DNA of 64,000 bases from Ensifer sp. MPMI2T (GCF_004827385.1 NZ_SRXN01000002.1:62001-126000); one strand, 5' to 3'; counted from the first letter of the stretch, positions 27,623 through 37,342 are shown. Program-made: numbers and translations. Notes: generated by a model from the letters alone, not told the origin.

Positions 27623-28502
27623 TGCGACCATGAGCTCCGTAACCGCCCCGTCATCGGCACCACTCGGCCGCCGCGGCCCATTGGGATCGGTCCTTGTCCA
27701 CGCCGGCCTGATCGCCGCGTCGATCGCGATGCTCTATCCGCTCCTGTGGATGCTTTCCGCGTCGGTGCGGCCGGAGGATGAGATCTTCGCTTCGACCTCG
27801 CTCTGGCCGTCATCGATCGATTTCGCATCCTATTTGCGCGGCTGGTTCGGCCTCGACGTCAGCTTCGGCCGCTTCTTCTGGAATTCACTCGTCGTGTCCG
27901 TGCTGACGGTGATCGGCAACGTCGTCGCCTGCTCGCTCGCGGCCTACGCCTTCGCGCGGCTTCGCTTCGCCGGGCGCAATTTCTGGTTCGCGATCATGCT
28001 GGGGACGCTGATGATCCCCTATCACGTGACGCTCATTCCCCAATATGTCCTCTTCCTCAATCTCGGCTGGGTGAATACGTTCCTGCCGCTCGTCGTGCCG
28101 AAATTCTTGGCAAGCGACGCCTTCTTCATCTTCCTGATGGTGCAGTTTTTCCGCGGTATCCCACGCGAACTCGACGAGGCGGCGATGATGGATGGCTGCG
28201 GTGCCTGGCGCATCTACTGGAAGATCATGCTGCCGCTCTCCTTGCCGGTGCTCGCGACGGCCGCGATCTTCTCCTTCATCTGGACCTGGGACGATTTTTT
28301 CGGACCGCTGATCTACCTGAACGACATGAACACCTACACGATCCAGCTGGGCCTCCGGACCTTCGTCGACTCGAGCAGCACCTCCGACTGGGGTGGACTC
28401 TTCGCCATGTCGACGCTGTCGCTCGTGCCCGTGTTCTTCTTCTTCCTGTTCTTCCAACGCCTTCTGATCGAAGGCATCGCCACCACCGGCATGAAGCGCT
28501 GA
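27615..28502 (+). CDS. Carbohydrate ABC transporter permease 2
   Basis: A 295-aa CUT1 permease of the MalG/UgpE type with six helices and the EAA loop DEAAMMDGCGAWRIYWKIML. It overlaps the first permease by 8 bp and has no distinct ribosome site, which suggests coupling. Partner of the ATPase at 30645. Confidence 0.9.
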   Translation: MTDATMSSVTAPSSAPLGRRGPLGSVLVHAGLIAASIAMLYPLLWMLSASVRPEDEIFASTSLWPSSIDFASYLRGWFGLDVSFGRFFWNSLVVSVLTVIGNVVACSLAAYAFARLRFAGRNFWFAIMLGTLMIPYHVTLIPQYVLFLNLGWVNTFLPLVVPKFLASDAFFIFLMVQFFRGIPRELDEAAMMDGCGAWRIYWKIMLPLSLPVLATAAIFSFIWTWDDFFGPLIYLNDMNTYTIQLGLRTFVDSSSTSDWGGLFAMSTLSLVPVFFFFLFFQRLLIEGIATTGMKR

Positions 28503-28524
28503 TCGCGGGAGCTGGAGTTTACCC

Positions 28525-29541
28525 ATGGACGAATTGCGTTTTGCCGCGGTCGGGCTCAACCACAACCATATCTACGGCCAGGTCAATTGCCTTATGAGAG
28601 CCGGCGCCCGCCTCGTCGGCTTCCACGAAAGGGACGACGCGTTGGCCGCGGAGTTCTCGGCCACGTACAAGGATGTGCCGCGTATCGCGACACTCGACCA
28701 GATCCTCGAGGACGAGAGCATCGGCCTTATCACCTCTGCCGCGATTTCAGCCGAACGGGCGGAGCTTGCGATCAGCGCCATGCGCCACGGCAAGGACGTG
28801 CTGGTTGACAAGCCTGGGATGACGAGCCTCGACCAGCTTGCCAAGGTGCGCCGGGTCCAGGCCGAAACGGGGCGCATCTTCTCGATCCTCTATTCCGAGC
28901 ATTTCGAGAGCCCGGCGACAGTGAAAGCCGGTGAGCTGGTCGCCGCCGGCGCCATCGGCGAGGTCGTGCACATGGTCGGACTCGGACCGCATCGGCTGCG
29001 CAAGGAAAGCCGCCCCGACTGGTTCTTCCGCCGCTCAGATTACGGCGGCATCTTGACGGACATCGCCTCGCACCAGTGCGAGCAGTTCCTCTTCTTCGCC
29101 GGCGCCAGCGATGCCACCATACTCTCCGCGAGCGTCGACAACCGGAGCATTCCCGACAGGCCGGAACTGCAGGATACGGGCAACATCCATCTTTCGACGG
29201 GGCGGGCAACCGGCATGATCCACGTCAATTGGCTCACCCCCGACGGCATGCCGACATGGGGCGATGGGCGGCTTTTTATCGTCGGCACGACCGGCACGAT
29301 CGAGGTTCGCAAGACGGTCGACCTAGCCGGGCGCGCAGGAGGCAACCATCTGCTCCTAGCCGACCGCAAGGGGGTCGAGCATATCGATTGCTCGGCCGTC
29401 GACCTTCCGTTCGGCCGTCAGTTCCTCGCCGACATCCGCGACCGGACAGAGACCGCCATGCCGCAGGAACGATGCTTCAAGGCCATGGAGCTTGCTCTTT
29501 CAGCGCAAGCGATCGCCGAACGCAACCGGGAAAAGAACTGA
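28525..29541 (+). CDS. Gfo/Idh/MocA-family oxidoreductase (DKP variant)
   Basis: A 338-aa oxidoreductase. The N-terminus FAAVGLNHNHIYGQV has an atypical loop in place of GxGxxG, and the EKP motif reads LVDKPGMTS, that is DKP. SHQCEQFLFF keeps a His-Cys near the active site. GGAGTTTACCC precedes the ATG. It lies inside the transport operon, so it acts on the imported substrate; the changes suggest either altered cofactor handling or a distinct subfamily. Confidence 0.85.
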   Translation: MDELRFAAVGLNHNHIYGQVNCLMRAGARLVGFHERDDALAAEFSATYKDVPRIATLDQILEDESIGLITSAAISAERAELAISAMRHGKDVLVDKPGMTSLDQLAKVRRVQAETGRIFSILYSEHFESPATVKAGELVAAGAIGEVVHMVGLGPHRLRKESRPDWFFRRSDYGGILTDIASHQCEQFLFFAGASDATILSASVDNRSIPDRPELQDTGNIHLSTGRATGMIHVNWLTPDGMPTWGDGRLFIVGTTGTIEVRKTVDLAGRAGGNHLLLADRKGVEHIDCSAVDLPFGRQFLADIRDRTETAMPQERCFKAMELALSAQAIAERNREKN

Positions 29542-29542
29542 T

Positions 29543-30616
29543 ATGAGCGTAAAGACAGTTGCCATCATCGGCTGCGGGATCGGGCGGTCGCATATTGTCG
29601 AAGGTTATCTGCCGCATCCGGACAAGTTCCGGGTGACTGCGCTCTGCGACCTCAACGTGGAACGCTTGAACGAGGTCGGCAACGAGTTCGGCGTCGAAAA
29701 GCGCACGACCTCGTTCAAGGAATTGCTCGCCGACGACAGCATCGACATCATCGATATCTGCACGCCACCCGGCATTCACCTCGAACAGGTGCTCGACGCA
29801 CTGGCCTCAGGCAAGCATGTGATCTGCGAGAAACCACTCACCGGTTCGCTCAAGGGCGTCGACCGGATCATGGAGGCGGAGAAGCAGGCCCGGGGCGTGC
29901 TGATGCCGATCTTCCAGTATCGCTATGGCGACGGCATAGAAAAGGCGAAGCGCATCATCGACGCCGGCATCGCCGGCAAACCCTATGTGGGCTCGGTCGA
30001 AACCCTCTGGTTGCGCACGCCGGAATATTACTCCGTTCCCTGGCGCGGCAAATGGGAGACGGAACTCGGTGGCGTGCTGGTGACTCATGCTCTGCACCTG
30101 CACGACATGATGCTCCATCTCCTCGGACCGGTCGCAAGAGTGTTCGGGCGCGTCGCGACGCGCGTCAACGATATCGAGGTCGAGGACTGCGCCTCGGCAA
30201 GCCTGCTCATGGAGAACGGTGCCTTCGTGTCGCTCTCCTGCACGCTCGGCTCGCAGGAGCAGATCAGCCGCCTTCGCCTGCATTTCGAGAACGTCACCTT
30301 CGAAAGCAGCCACGAACCCTATGCGCCGGGCAAGGATCCGTGGAAGATCATTGCCGCCAACGATGCGGCCCAGGCGGAGATCGACGAAGTGATTGGCGAC
30401 TGGCGTCCGGTCTCGCCGCGTTTCACGACACAGATGGCCCATTTCCACGCCTTTCTCAGCGGCAACGGGCCGCTTCCCGTTACCACCAGGGATGCACGTC
30501 AGGCGTTGGAACTGGTGACGGCGATCTATCAGTCCGCCGATACGGGTCGCGAGATAACGCTTCCGATCGGACCGGAGAGTCCGAAATATGCCAATTGGCG
30601 CGCGAACACGCGGTAA
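29543..30616 (+). CDS. Gfo/Idh/MocA-family oxidoreductase
   Basis: A 357-aa oxidoreductase with canonical [10 protein letters not shown] loop (about 8-17), ICEKPLTGS motif (about 94-102) and [12 protein letters not shown] at the catalytic His position. It begins one base after the preceding stop. Together with 23214-24362 and 28525-29541 it makes three members of the family under one TetR regulator, which suggests successive oxidation and re-reduction of a sugar or cyclitol. Confidence 0.88.
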   Translation: MSVKTVAIIGCGIGRSHIVEGYLPHPDKFRVTALCDLNVERLNEVGNEFGVEKRTTSFKELLADDSIDIIDICTPPGIHLEQVLDALASGKHVICEKPLTGSLKGVDRIMEAEKQARGVLMPIFQYRYGDGIEKAKRIIDAGIAGKPYVGSVETLWLRTPEYYSVPWRGKWETELGGVLVTHALHLHDMMLHLLGPVARVFGRVATRVNDIEVEDCASASLLMENGAFVSLSCTLGSQEQISRLRLHFENVTFESSHEPYAPGKDPWKIIAANDAAQAEIDEVIGDWRPVSPRFTTQMAHFHAFLSGNGPLPVTTRDARQALELVTAIYQSADTGREITLPIGPESPKYANWRANTR

Positions 30617-30644
30617 CGGCAAAGGCCGCAGGGAGGAATTCGAA

Positions 30645-31724
30645 ATGGCAACCAGCGTCGTTCTTCAGAAAGTCGAGAAGCGCTATGGCGCGCTCGACGT
30701 GATCCACGGCATCGACCTGACCATCGACCCCGGCGAGTTCGCCGTCTTCGTCGGCCCATCCGGTTGCGGCAAGTCGACCCTGCTACGCATGATCGCCGGT
30801 CTGGAGGAGATTACCGGCGGCACGCTCATGCTTGATAACGACCGGATGAACGAGGTGGCGCCGGCCAAACGCGGCATCGCCATGGTGTTCCAGTCCTATG
30901 CGCTCTACCCGCACATGTCGGTCTACAAGAATCTCGCCTTCGGCCTCGAGACGGCGGGCTACAGGAAGGCGGAGATCGAGCCGAAGGTGCGTCGCGCCGC
31001 CGAGATCCTGCAGATCGAGAAGCTGCTCGACCGCAAGCCGAAGGCGCTCTCCGGCGGTCAGCGCCAGCGCGTGGCGATCGGCCGGGCGATCGTGCGCGAG
31101 CCGCGCATCTTCCTCTTCGACGAGCCGCTTTCCAACCTCGATGCGGAACTCCGCGTGCAGATGCGCGTCGAAATCTCGCGGCTTCACCGCGATCTCGGCA
31201 ACACGATGATCTATGTGACCCACGATCAGGTGGAGGCCATGACGATGGCAGACAAGATCGTGGTCCTCAACTCCGGACGGATCGAGCAGGTAGGCGCGCC
31301 GCTCGATCTTTACAACCACCCCGTCAACCGCTTCGTCGCCGGCTTCATCGGCAGCCCGAAAATGAATTTCCTCAAGGCGCGCATCGCCGCCGTCGGCGAA
31401 GCGGAAACCGCGATCGAGGTTTGCGGCAGCACGATCCGCCTGCCGCGCGCCCTGAAGGGCGCTGCGCCGGGACAGGAGGTGACCTTCGGCATCCGGCCGG
31501 AACATCTTTCCGCACACGACGATGGCATCGCGCTCGCCCCGATCAATGTCGAGCTCGTTGAAAACCTCGGCGGCGAAACCATGCTCTACGGGATCACCCC
31601 TGATGGCCAGCACATCACGGTCGCGCTCGAAGGCCAGCAGAAGGTGGAGCGCGGCACCAACCTCGCCGTCCACTTCGATCCGTCGCGCTGCCACGTCTTC
31701 GGTGCCGACGGCAAGGCGATGTAA
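30645..31724 (+). CDS. Carbohydrate ABC transporter ATPase (MalK/UgpC type)
   Basis: A 359-aa CUT1 ATPase. Walker [10 protein letters not shown] (about 38-46), Q-loop [14 protein letters not shown], signature [15 protein letters not shown], Walker [15 protein letters not shown] and switch His YVTHDQ are all present, followed by a C-terminal TOBE/MalK domain with [15 protein letters not shown] precedes the ATG. Last gene of the uptake operon. Confidence 0.92.
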   Translation: MATSVVLQKVEKRYGALDVIHGIDLTIDPGEFAVFVGPSGCGKSTLLRMIAGLEEITGGTLMLDNDRMNEVAPAKRGIAMVFQSYALYPHMSVYKNLAFGLETAGYRKAEIEPKVRRAAEILQIEKLLDRKPKALSGGQRQRVAIGRAIVREPRIFLFDEPLSNLDAELRVQMRVEISRLHRDLGNTMIYVTHDQVEAMTMADKIVVLNSGRIEQVGAPLDLYNHPVNRFVAGFIGSPKMNFLKARIAAVGEAETAIEVCGSTIRLPRALKGAAPGQEVTFGIRPEHLSAHDDGIALAPINVELVENLGGETMLYGITPDGQHITVALEGQQKVERGTNLAVHFDPSRCHVFGADGKAM

Positions 31725-31933
31725 GCGCCGGCTCCGCGCCATGGAACGAAACGGTGGAAAGGCCAATGGGCCGGCCCGCTGTTTACCGCTTGCTCGCGGG
31801 CCAATGTGGGCTCATTCTGAGGGCATATCCTGGCTGTGAGGCCGAACGCTATTTCGCCCTGGAACGCCAGCTCGACCTGAAGCACTTTGCCGTGCTGCCT
31901 TTTCTCGACTGACCCCGGGGGAGGAGGTTGTCC

Positions 31934-32614
31934 ATGTCTGCGCCCCATACCGACCATCCGTTACAACCGGGCGACCGCGCGCCGAACATTGTACTGGATG
32001 CCATCTCGCGCGAGGGAACAATCGCACTTGATGATTTTCGCGGCCGCAGCCCGTTGTTGATCGGTTTGTTTCGAGGCCTGCTGTGTCCGTTCTGCCGGCG
32101 CCATGTCGCGGCGATGGCACAGCTCAACCCGGCACTGCGTGAGAAAGGCGTGAATTCTCTAGCGGTCGTAAACACCCCGGTCGAACGCGCGCGACTCTAT
32201 TTCCGTTATCATCCGATACCCGGTCTTCTTGCTGCATCCGATCCGGAGCGAGCATCACACCGCGCCTTCGGCTTACCTCTCCTGGAGTTCACGGAGAATG
32301 AGACCGACTGGCCATACAAGGTCGGAATGGATGTGGTCACGACAATGCGGGTCGACCGGCCCGGGGAATTGCCTGAACCGATGAATCCGGACGCAGCAGG
32401 CGAGCTTCTCAACAAGAAGGATGGGTACGAAATCACAGAAGCCGATCAGCAGGTGAGGGTTCCCGGCCATATGCAGCTCGTCGGCCATTTCCTGCTCGAT
32501 CGAGAAGGTGTGGTGCGCTGGAGCTTTACAGAAGTTGAAGAGGAAGGCCGAAATGTATGCCGGGCACTCAATCCCGAAGAGTTGATGTCGGCAGCTTCCG
32601 AAGTCGCCCCTTAA
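31934..32614 (+). CDS. Redoxin / AhpC-TSA-like thiol protein
   Basis: A 226-aa thioredoxin-fold protein with a CPFC redox motif (C51, C54), proceeded by GDRAPNIVLD typical of AhpC/TSA and followed by a long C-terminal extension ending ALNPEELM. The CxxC makes it thioredoxin-like rather than a classic peroxiredoxin with a lone peroxidatic Cys. GGAGGTTGTCC precedes the ATG. It precedes the ECF41 locus, which has its own promoter. Confidence 0.83.
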   Translation: MSAPHTDHPLQPGDRAPNIVLDAISREGTIALDDFRGRSPLLIGLFRGLLCPFCRRHVAAMAQLNPALREKGVNSLAVVNTPVERARLYFRYHPIPGLLAASDPERASHRAFGLPLLEFTENETDWPYKVGMDVVTTMRVDRPGELPEPMNPDAAGELLNKKDGYEITEADQQVRVPGHMQLVGHFLLDREGVVRWSFTEVEEEGRNVCRALNPEELMSAASEVAP

Positions 32615-32726
32615 CAGCGAAAGCTCGCTCGGTAAGCACTCCAGTAGTGAATACGCAGGGATACTCAAGCGCATCGTCCACCTGCCCGCGGAAAAGGATG
32701 CAGCGATAAGAAGTTTTCTGCGCTCA

Positions 32727-32753
32727 TGTCACACTCGCAGATCCTTTCTCGTC
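32727..32753 (+). promoter_or_regulatory. ECF41-type promoter
   Basis: TGTCACA-N16-CGTC exactly, 34 bp before the CMD gene. This is the published ECF41 target consensus, so the sigma factor two genes on probably autoregulates the locus. Confidence 0.85.
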
Positions 32754-32786
32754 ATGGTGTCGGAACCAACAGAAGGAAACCGAAGC

Positions 32787-33257
32787 ATGACTGCCAAACT
32801 CGATCTCTTCGCCGCTGCCCCGTCGCTGATGAAGAACTGGATGAGCACCTCGGTCGCCGTCGCCGCCAGCCTCGAGCCAAGTCTCGCCGAATTGGTGAAG
32901 ATCCGTGCCTCCCAGATCAACGGCTGCGCCAACTGCATCAACATGCATACGGTGGAAGCGCGGGAAAAAGGCGAGACCGAGCAGCGCATCTACCTGCTGT
33001 CGGCTTGGCGTGAGGCCCCCTGCTATTCCGATCGCGAACGCGCCGCGCTAGGCTGGACTGAGGCTCTGACGCGACTGTCAGAGGGCCACGCGCACGAAAG
33101 CGCCTATGAAGCGCTGAAGGCTCAGTTCACCGAGGAGGAGCAGGTGAAGCTCACGCTCATGATCAACGTCATTAACGGGTGGAACCGCCTTGCAGTTGGC
33201 TTCGGCCTGTGGGTCGATCCGGCCGCAGCAAAGGCCGCTGCCCAGGCGGCCGCCTGA
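32787..33257 (+). CDS. Carboxymuconolactone decarboxylase / AhpD-like protein
   Basis: A 156-aa all-helical CMD-family protein with the AhpD-type redox site C47-x2-C50-x3-H54 (GCANCINMHT). Such proteins accept electrons or act as peroxidase-like enzymes. It is the canonical partner gene of ECF41 sigma factors and its stop overlaps the sigma factor start (TGATG). AGAAGGAAACC precedes the ATG. Confidence 0.92.
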   Translation: MTAKLDLFAAAPSLMKNWMSTSVAVAASLEPSLAELVKIRASQINGCANCINMHTVEAREKGETEQRIYLLSAWREAPCYSDRERAALGWTEALTRLSEGHAHESAYEALKAQFTEEEQVKLTLMINVINGWNRLAVGFGLWVDPAAAKAAAQAAA

Positions 33258-34114
33258 TGACGGACACCAGCCACGAGGACGCAGCGGCGGGATTCGATCC
33301 GCTGCGGCCCAAGCTCATGCGCGTCGCTTATCGCATGCTCGGCTCCGTCGCCGACGCGGAAGATATGGTGCAGGAGGCCTTCATCCGCTGGATGGGGGCC
33401 GACCGCTCGGCGGTGCGCGAGCCCGAGGCGTTTTTGCGCCGTACGGTCACGCGACTTTGCCTTGATCAGCTCAAATCGGCACGACGCCAGCGCGAGACGT
33501 ATGTCGGTCCTTGGCTTCCCGACCCGGTCGTGGAAGAGGAGCAGGAGGAAGACGTCACTCTGCCTTTGATGCTTGCCCTGGAACGCCTTTCTCCACTGGA
33601 GCGGGCGGCCTTCCTACTGCACGACGTTTTTGGGCTGGGATTTGAGGAAGTCGCGGCGACCATCCAGCGCGACCCGGTTGCCTGCCGCCAGCTCGCCAGC
33701 CGCGCGCGCACCCATGTCCGCGAGGCGAGACCTCGCTTCCAGGTCGAGAAACAGAAAAGCCTCGAGATCGCTGAAGCGTTCTACACCGCTTCGCGCAGCG
33801 GCGACATGACGACGCTCGGCGCCATGTTGGCGGCCGACGTCAGCGTCCATGCAGACGGTGGCGGTAAGCGTCCCGCAGCGATGAAGCCGATCATCGGATT
33901 TGATGCCGTGATGAAGGTTCACGAGAGCCTGGCAGTTCTGTTCCAGAAGAGCGGCTCGAAACTCGTTCGAGCCGGTTTCATCAATGGACTGCCCGGTTTC
34001 GTCACGCTGGAAGCCGACGGCGAACTCCAGACTACCGCGCTCGAAATCGAGGACGGCAAGGTCGCCGCAATCTATGTTATGCGGAACCCCGACAAGCTGA
34101 GACATCTGCATTAA
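33257..34114 (+). CDS. ECF41-family RNA polymerase sigma factor with SnoaL-like C-terminal domain
   Basis: A 285-aa sigma factor: sigma-2 (residues about 14-80), linker, sigma-4 (about 105-160) and a fused SnoaL/NTF2-like domain (about 165-285). All three ECF41 signatures are present: WLPDP (86-90) in the linker, DGGGK (200-204) and NPDKL (277-281). In this group the C-terminal extension replaces a separate anti-sigma factor and tunes activity. It is coupled to the CMD gene; no separate anti-sigma gene is seen. Confidence 0.93.
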   Translation: MTDTSHEDAAAGFDPLRPKLMRVAYRMLGSVADAEDMVQEAFIRWMGADRSAVREPEAFLRRTVTRLCLDQLKSARRQRETYVGPWLPDPVVEEEQEEDVTLPLMLALERLSPLERAAFLLHDVFGLGFEEVAATIQRDPVACRQLASRARTHVREARPRFQVEKQKSLEIAEAFYTASRSGDMTTLGAMLAADVSVHADGGGKRPAAMKPIIGFDAVMKVHESLAVLFQKSGSKLVRAGFINGLPGFVTLEADGELQTTALEIEDGKVAAIYVMRNPDKLRHLH

Positions 34115-34219
34115 TGCATGTCGCCCAAAAGTGTGCAGCGGTTTTGGGGCAACGACATGCACAAAAACAAAGATCTAAAGCGCGTCGCGTCAATACGTTT
34201 GAACGCGACGCGCTTTAGG
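34114..34219. repeat. RIME-like element, divergent variant (copy 3)
   Basis: Same two-palindrome plan as the other copies but different sequence: palindrome A ATGCATGTCG...CGACATGCA and palindrome B TAAAGCGCGTCGCGT...ACGCGACGCGCTTTA. It separates the convergent sigma factor and AraC genes and could end both transcripts. Confidence 0.7.
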
Positions 34220-34220
34220 C

Positions 34221-35237
34221 TCACGACGGTCGATTTCGCTCGCGCCAGGAAGCCGGGCTGAGGGAGGTCACGCGTCGGAATTCCCGGTTGAAGTTCGATC
34301 TCGTTTGAAAGCCGGATTCAAGCATCGCGGCGGTCACCGACAGGTCCGTCTCCCTGAGGAGCCGGCAGGCTTCGGCAATTCGGAATTCGTTGATGTATTG
34401 GGAGACGTTCTTGCGCGCCAATCGGTTGACTGCACCGGATATCTGCCGAGCCGGCACGCCCGCGCGCCGCGCCAGCCGCGACAAGGTCAGGTTTTCGTCG
34501 CGGGCCAATCGTTGCTCGGCCAGCAAATGATCAATGCGATCCAAGACTTCACGATCCTTCGCCGCCAGCGATGGAGCTTGATCAATGTTTGAGGCTGGCG
34601 TCGGCAGCGGCCGCGCGCGGGCTGCGACGGTTGCGGTAAGGCCCAGAAAAAGCAGCCACAGAAGATTCGCATTGCTCGCGACGAGAGCGGCATTGGTCCC
34701 CTCGGCCCATTGGAAATCGAGAAAGATCGCGAGGTCGAACAGTGCTGACACACAGAGCGCTGCTGCAGCCATGAGGAGGGCGCGGTGCGCCGCGTAAGCA
34801 CCGTCGAAACGTGCTTCATCCAAGCCGTCAGGACCGGCACGGCCGAGCTTCACTAAGGCCAGCGCGTATCCAACAAACAGCACTATCAAGGCACCATCGA
34901 TCAGAGCCGGCCACAGCAACAGCAGCACGACTATCCCAAGTGGCGGCGTAGCGTGAAGCCAACGGGCACTGCCGGCCACCTCCTCTCGGTGGATCAAGCT
35001 GCGGAAACTTGCCAGCACCAGAGGCGGCACACAACTCGCCAATACCGGCAGCACGTATCGCAGTCTCTCCACGTCGTAACCCCACCGCAGGCCGACGATG
35101 ATCGATTGTACGGCGCACAGGAAAACCAAGGCGAGGAACGGCCGAAGTCCATTGTATGGCTCGTCGCTGCGCAGCATCGCAGCGAGAAAAATCAGAAGCA
35201 GTAATGCAACGACAAACGGCAGCGGGACGAAAATCAA
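34221..35237 (-). CDS. Membrane-anchored AraC-family regulator
   Basis: A 338-aa protein. Residues about 1-210 contain six to seven hydrophobic helices; the last ~100 residues are an AraC-type double HTH (LTLSRLARRAGVPARQISGAV, then VTAAMLESGFQTRSNFNREF). Translation appears to start at TTG after an AAAGGACAG site. Membrane AraC regulators of this form sense a signal in the bilayer. It is divergent from the secreted hydrolase gene at 35379, its most likely target. Confidence 0.87.
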   Translation of the reverse strand: MIFVPLPFVVALLLLIFLAAMLRSDEPYNGLRPFLALVFLCAVQSIIVGLRWGYDVERLRYVLPVLASCVPPLVLASFRSLIHREEVAGSARWLHATPPLGIVVLLLLWPALIDGALIVLFVGYALALVKLGRAGPDGLDEARFDGAYAAHRALLMAAAALCVSALFDLAIFLDFQWAEGTNAALVASNANLLWLLFLGLTATVAARARPLPTPASNIDQAPSLAAKDREVLDRIDHLLAEQRLARDENLTLSRLARRAGVPARQISGAVNRLARKNVSQYINEFRIAEACRLLRETDLSVTAAMLESGFQTRSNFNREFRRVTSLSPASWRERNRPS

Positions 35238-35378
35238 GGTCTGTCCTTTGGGTGGCGATCAACAGCCGGATGTTGGCCGAAATCGCGATTCGGGACGACC
35301 TGAATCATGATCGAGGAAGCGGAGGAGCTGGGCATGCGGCAATCATTCGCCGGTCCCTTTAACCTCGTGAGGCTTGTA

Positions 35379-36446
35379 ATGACCCCTTCCCATGTTCTTG
35401 CCGCCGTTGCCCTCTCCGTCGCATTCGCGGCACCTTGCCACGCAATCGAAGCGGGTGTGCGCGAAATAAACCTCGAACCGCCCGAAGGCGGGCGAAACCT
35501 TCAGGTCACCGTCTGGTATCCTGCCGGACCTAGCGGCGAACCCGTTCTCGTCGGTGAAAACCAGGTATTCAAGGGCACGCCAGCGCACATGAACGCGCCG
35601 CCCCTCGCAGGGCGCTACCCGCTGGTCGTGCTGTCGCATGGATCGGGCGGTCGCATTCAGGGCATGAGTTGGCTCGCCGCGGAACTGGCCAAGGCCGGAT
35701 TTGTCGTTGCGGGTCCTAATCATCCCGGCAGCACCAGCGGCAACTCGACCCCCGCGGATACGCCGAAGCTATGGGAGCGCACGCAGGACCTATCCTCCGT
35801 GATCGACATGCTCACCACCGATCCGCAATGGAGCACTGTCGTCAACGCTGATCGCGTTGGCGTTGTCGGCTTCTCGCTCGGTGGCGCGGCCGCCATGGAG
35901 ATCGCTGGCGCCCGGGCAAATCTCGAAGACTATGCCCGCTATTGCGACACCTATAAAAAATGGGATTGCGCCTGGTACGTCGGCGGTAGAGGCTACGTCG
36001 ACGATAAACCAGTCGTGGTCGACAAAGTCGACCTGCGCAAAATCGACCGGGCGCGCTTCGAGCAGTCGAACCTCGACCGGCGCATCAAATCAGCAGTTCT
36101 GGTCGATCCGGGTCTCGCTCAAGCCTACGACGTGCAGAGCCTGAAAGAGATTGCGATCCCGATGACTTTCATCAATCTCGGCAGCAGCGAGACGATTCCC
36201 GCGGCGGTGGTCGCCTCGGGGCTGGCGGCGCTGTCGCCCCATGGATCATATGTCACCGTTGCTGGGGCCGATCATTTCAGCTTTCTGCCTGAATGCAAGG
36301 AAGGTGGGGCCGAGTTGCTGAAATCGTCCGGGGACGTCGATCCAATTTGCAGTAATGTCGAGGACCGATCACGTGCGGACATCCATTCCGCGTTGATTAA
36401 CCTCGTGCGGGAGGCCTTGCAGCGAACCCTCAAAGAGCGTTCGTGA
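35379..36446 (+). CDS. Secreted alpha/beta hydrolase (dienelactone hydrolase/PAF-AH-like)
   Basis: A 355-aa protein with an N-terminal signal peptide (MTPSHVLAAVALSVAFAAP, cleavage about CHA). It has the oxyanion-type LSHGSGGR, the nucleophile elbow VGFSLGGAAAM (Ser), and a late AGADHFSFL with the catalytic His. The family includes carboxylesterases acting on lactones or lipids. GTGAGG precedes the ATG at 35379. Likely periplasmic; control by the adjacent membrane AraC protein is inference. Confidence 0.85.
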   Translation: MTPSHVLAAVALSVAFAAPCHAIEAGVREINLEPPEGGRNLQVTVWYPAGPSGEPVLVGENQVFKGTPAHMNAPPLAGRYPLVVLSHGSGGRIQGMSWLAAELAKAGFVVAGPNHPGSTSGNSTPADTPKLWERTQDLSSVIDMLTTDPQWSTVVNADRVGVVGFSLGGAAAMEIAGARANLEDYARYCDTYKKWDCAWYVGGRGYVDDKPVVVDKVDLRKIDRARFEQSNLDRRIKSAVLVDPGLAQAYDVQSLKEIAIPMTFINLGSSETIPAAVVASGLAALSPHGSYVTVAGADHFSFLPECKEGGAELLKSSGDVDPICSNVEDRSRADIHSALINLVREALQRTLKERS

Positions 36447-36457
36447 GTCGACAAGCC

Positions 36458-37342
36458 TCAAAGCTGGCGGTCGTCGAAGCGATGGACGGCGGCCCCGGCC
36501 ACGGGACTGCGGGCCGCGAAAATGCCGCCGGCCCGGCTTTCCTCAGAAGTATCGGCGGGACGCAGGGACGTGACGAAGAGCGTCTTCCGATCCGGTCCGG
36601 CAAAGCAGGGCATGGTGGGTGCCGGCACCGGGAAGCGATGCCTCCCGATCAGTTCGCCTTCCCTGGAGAAGCGATTGAGAACACCGGCCGAAACGCCGGT
36701 GCTCCAGTAATTGCCCTCGACGTCGGTCGCCGCTCCGTCGGGCCGCCCGCTCGTCTCGTCGAGGACGACGAGACGGCGTCGCCCGGAAATCGCCCCCGTC
36801 GCGGGATCGAATTGCCAGCGGTCGATCCAGGGTCCGCGCGAATCCGAATGAAAGAGAACGGAATCGTCTGCGCTCCAGGCGAGACCATTGGAACAGATGA
36901 TGTCGCCGACCTTGCGCTCCACCGTGCCGTCCGGCGAAACACGGTAAAGGGAAGCGACCGGCTGCCGGTCGGCCGCCTCATGCATCGTCCCCACCCAGAA
37001 CGCCCCGTCCGGTCCAACCTTGCCGTCATTCAGACGTGTGTCCGGCCTTTCCGCTTCGATCGAGGCGATCTCCTTCGCGATCGTGCCACTATCCGGATCG
37101 AACAGCACGACGCGGTCCCTTTGCGCGAGCACGAGCCGCCCGGAATGGGCAAGTCCGACGCAGCAGGCCCCATGATCGAAGGTCCAGGCGATGTGTCCCG
37201 ACCCGGTGAGATCGGCACGATGGAGGACGCCCTTGCCGATATCGACGAAAAACAGGCAGTTTCGGCGGTCGTCGTAGACCGGGCTTTCAGCCACAGTGCA
37301 GCGCAAATCCAGCACGCACTCAAATGTTAAGTCGAAAGACAT
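36458..37342 (-). CDS. SMP-30/gluconolactonase-like lactonase
   Basis: A 294-aa six-bladed propeller of the SMP-30/gluconolactonase/LRE family. Metal-site residues appear in CTVAESPVYD (Glu), ICSNGLAWSAD (Asn) and TSGRPDGAATDVEG (Asp). It should open an aldono- or urono-lactone, feeding the dehydratase and DapA-like gene nearby. The start is uncertain: ATGs at 37342, 37354 and 37357 all lack a strong ribosome site. Confidence 0.87.
   Translation of the reverse strand: MSFDLTFECVLDLRCTVAESPVYDDRRNCLFFVDIGKGVLHRADLTGSGHIAWTFDHGACCVGLAHSGRLVLAQRDRVVLFDPDSGTIAKEIASIEAERPDTRLNDGKVGPDGAFWVGTMHEAADRQPVASLYRVSPDGTVERKVGDIICSNGLAWSADDSVLFHSDSRGPWIDRWQFDPATGAISGRRRLVVLDETSGRPDGAATDVEGNYWSTGVSAGVLNRFSREGELIGRHRFPVPAPTMPCFAGPDRKTLFVTSLRPADTSEESRAGGIFAARSPVAGAAVHRFDDRQL

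Noticed and set aside
31725..31933. Possible small gene between the ATPase and redoxin genes
   Set aside because: No frame has a ribosome site together with a sensible start and length.
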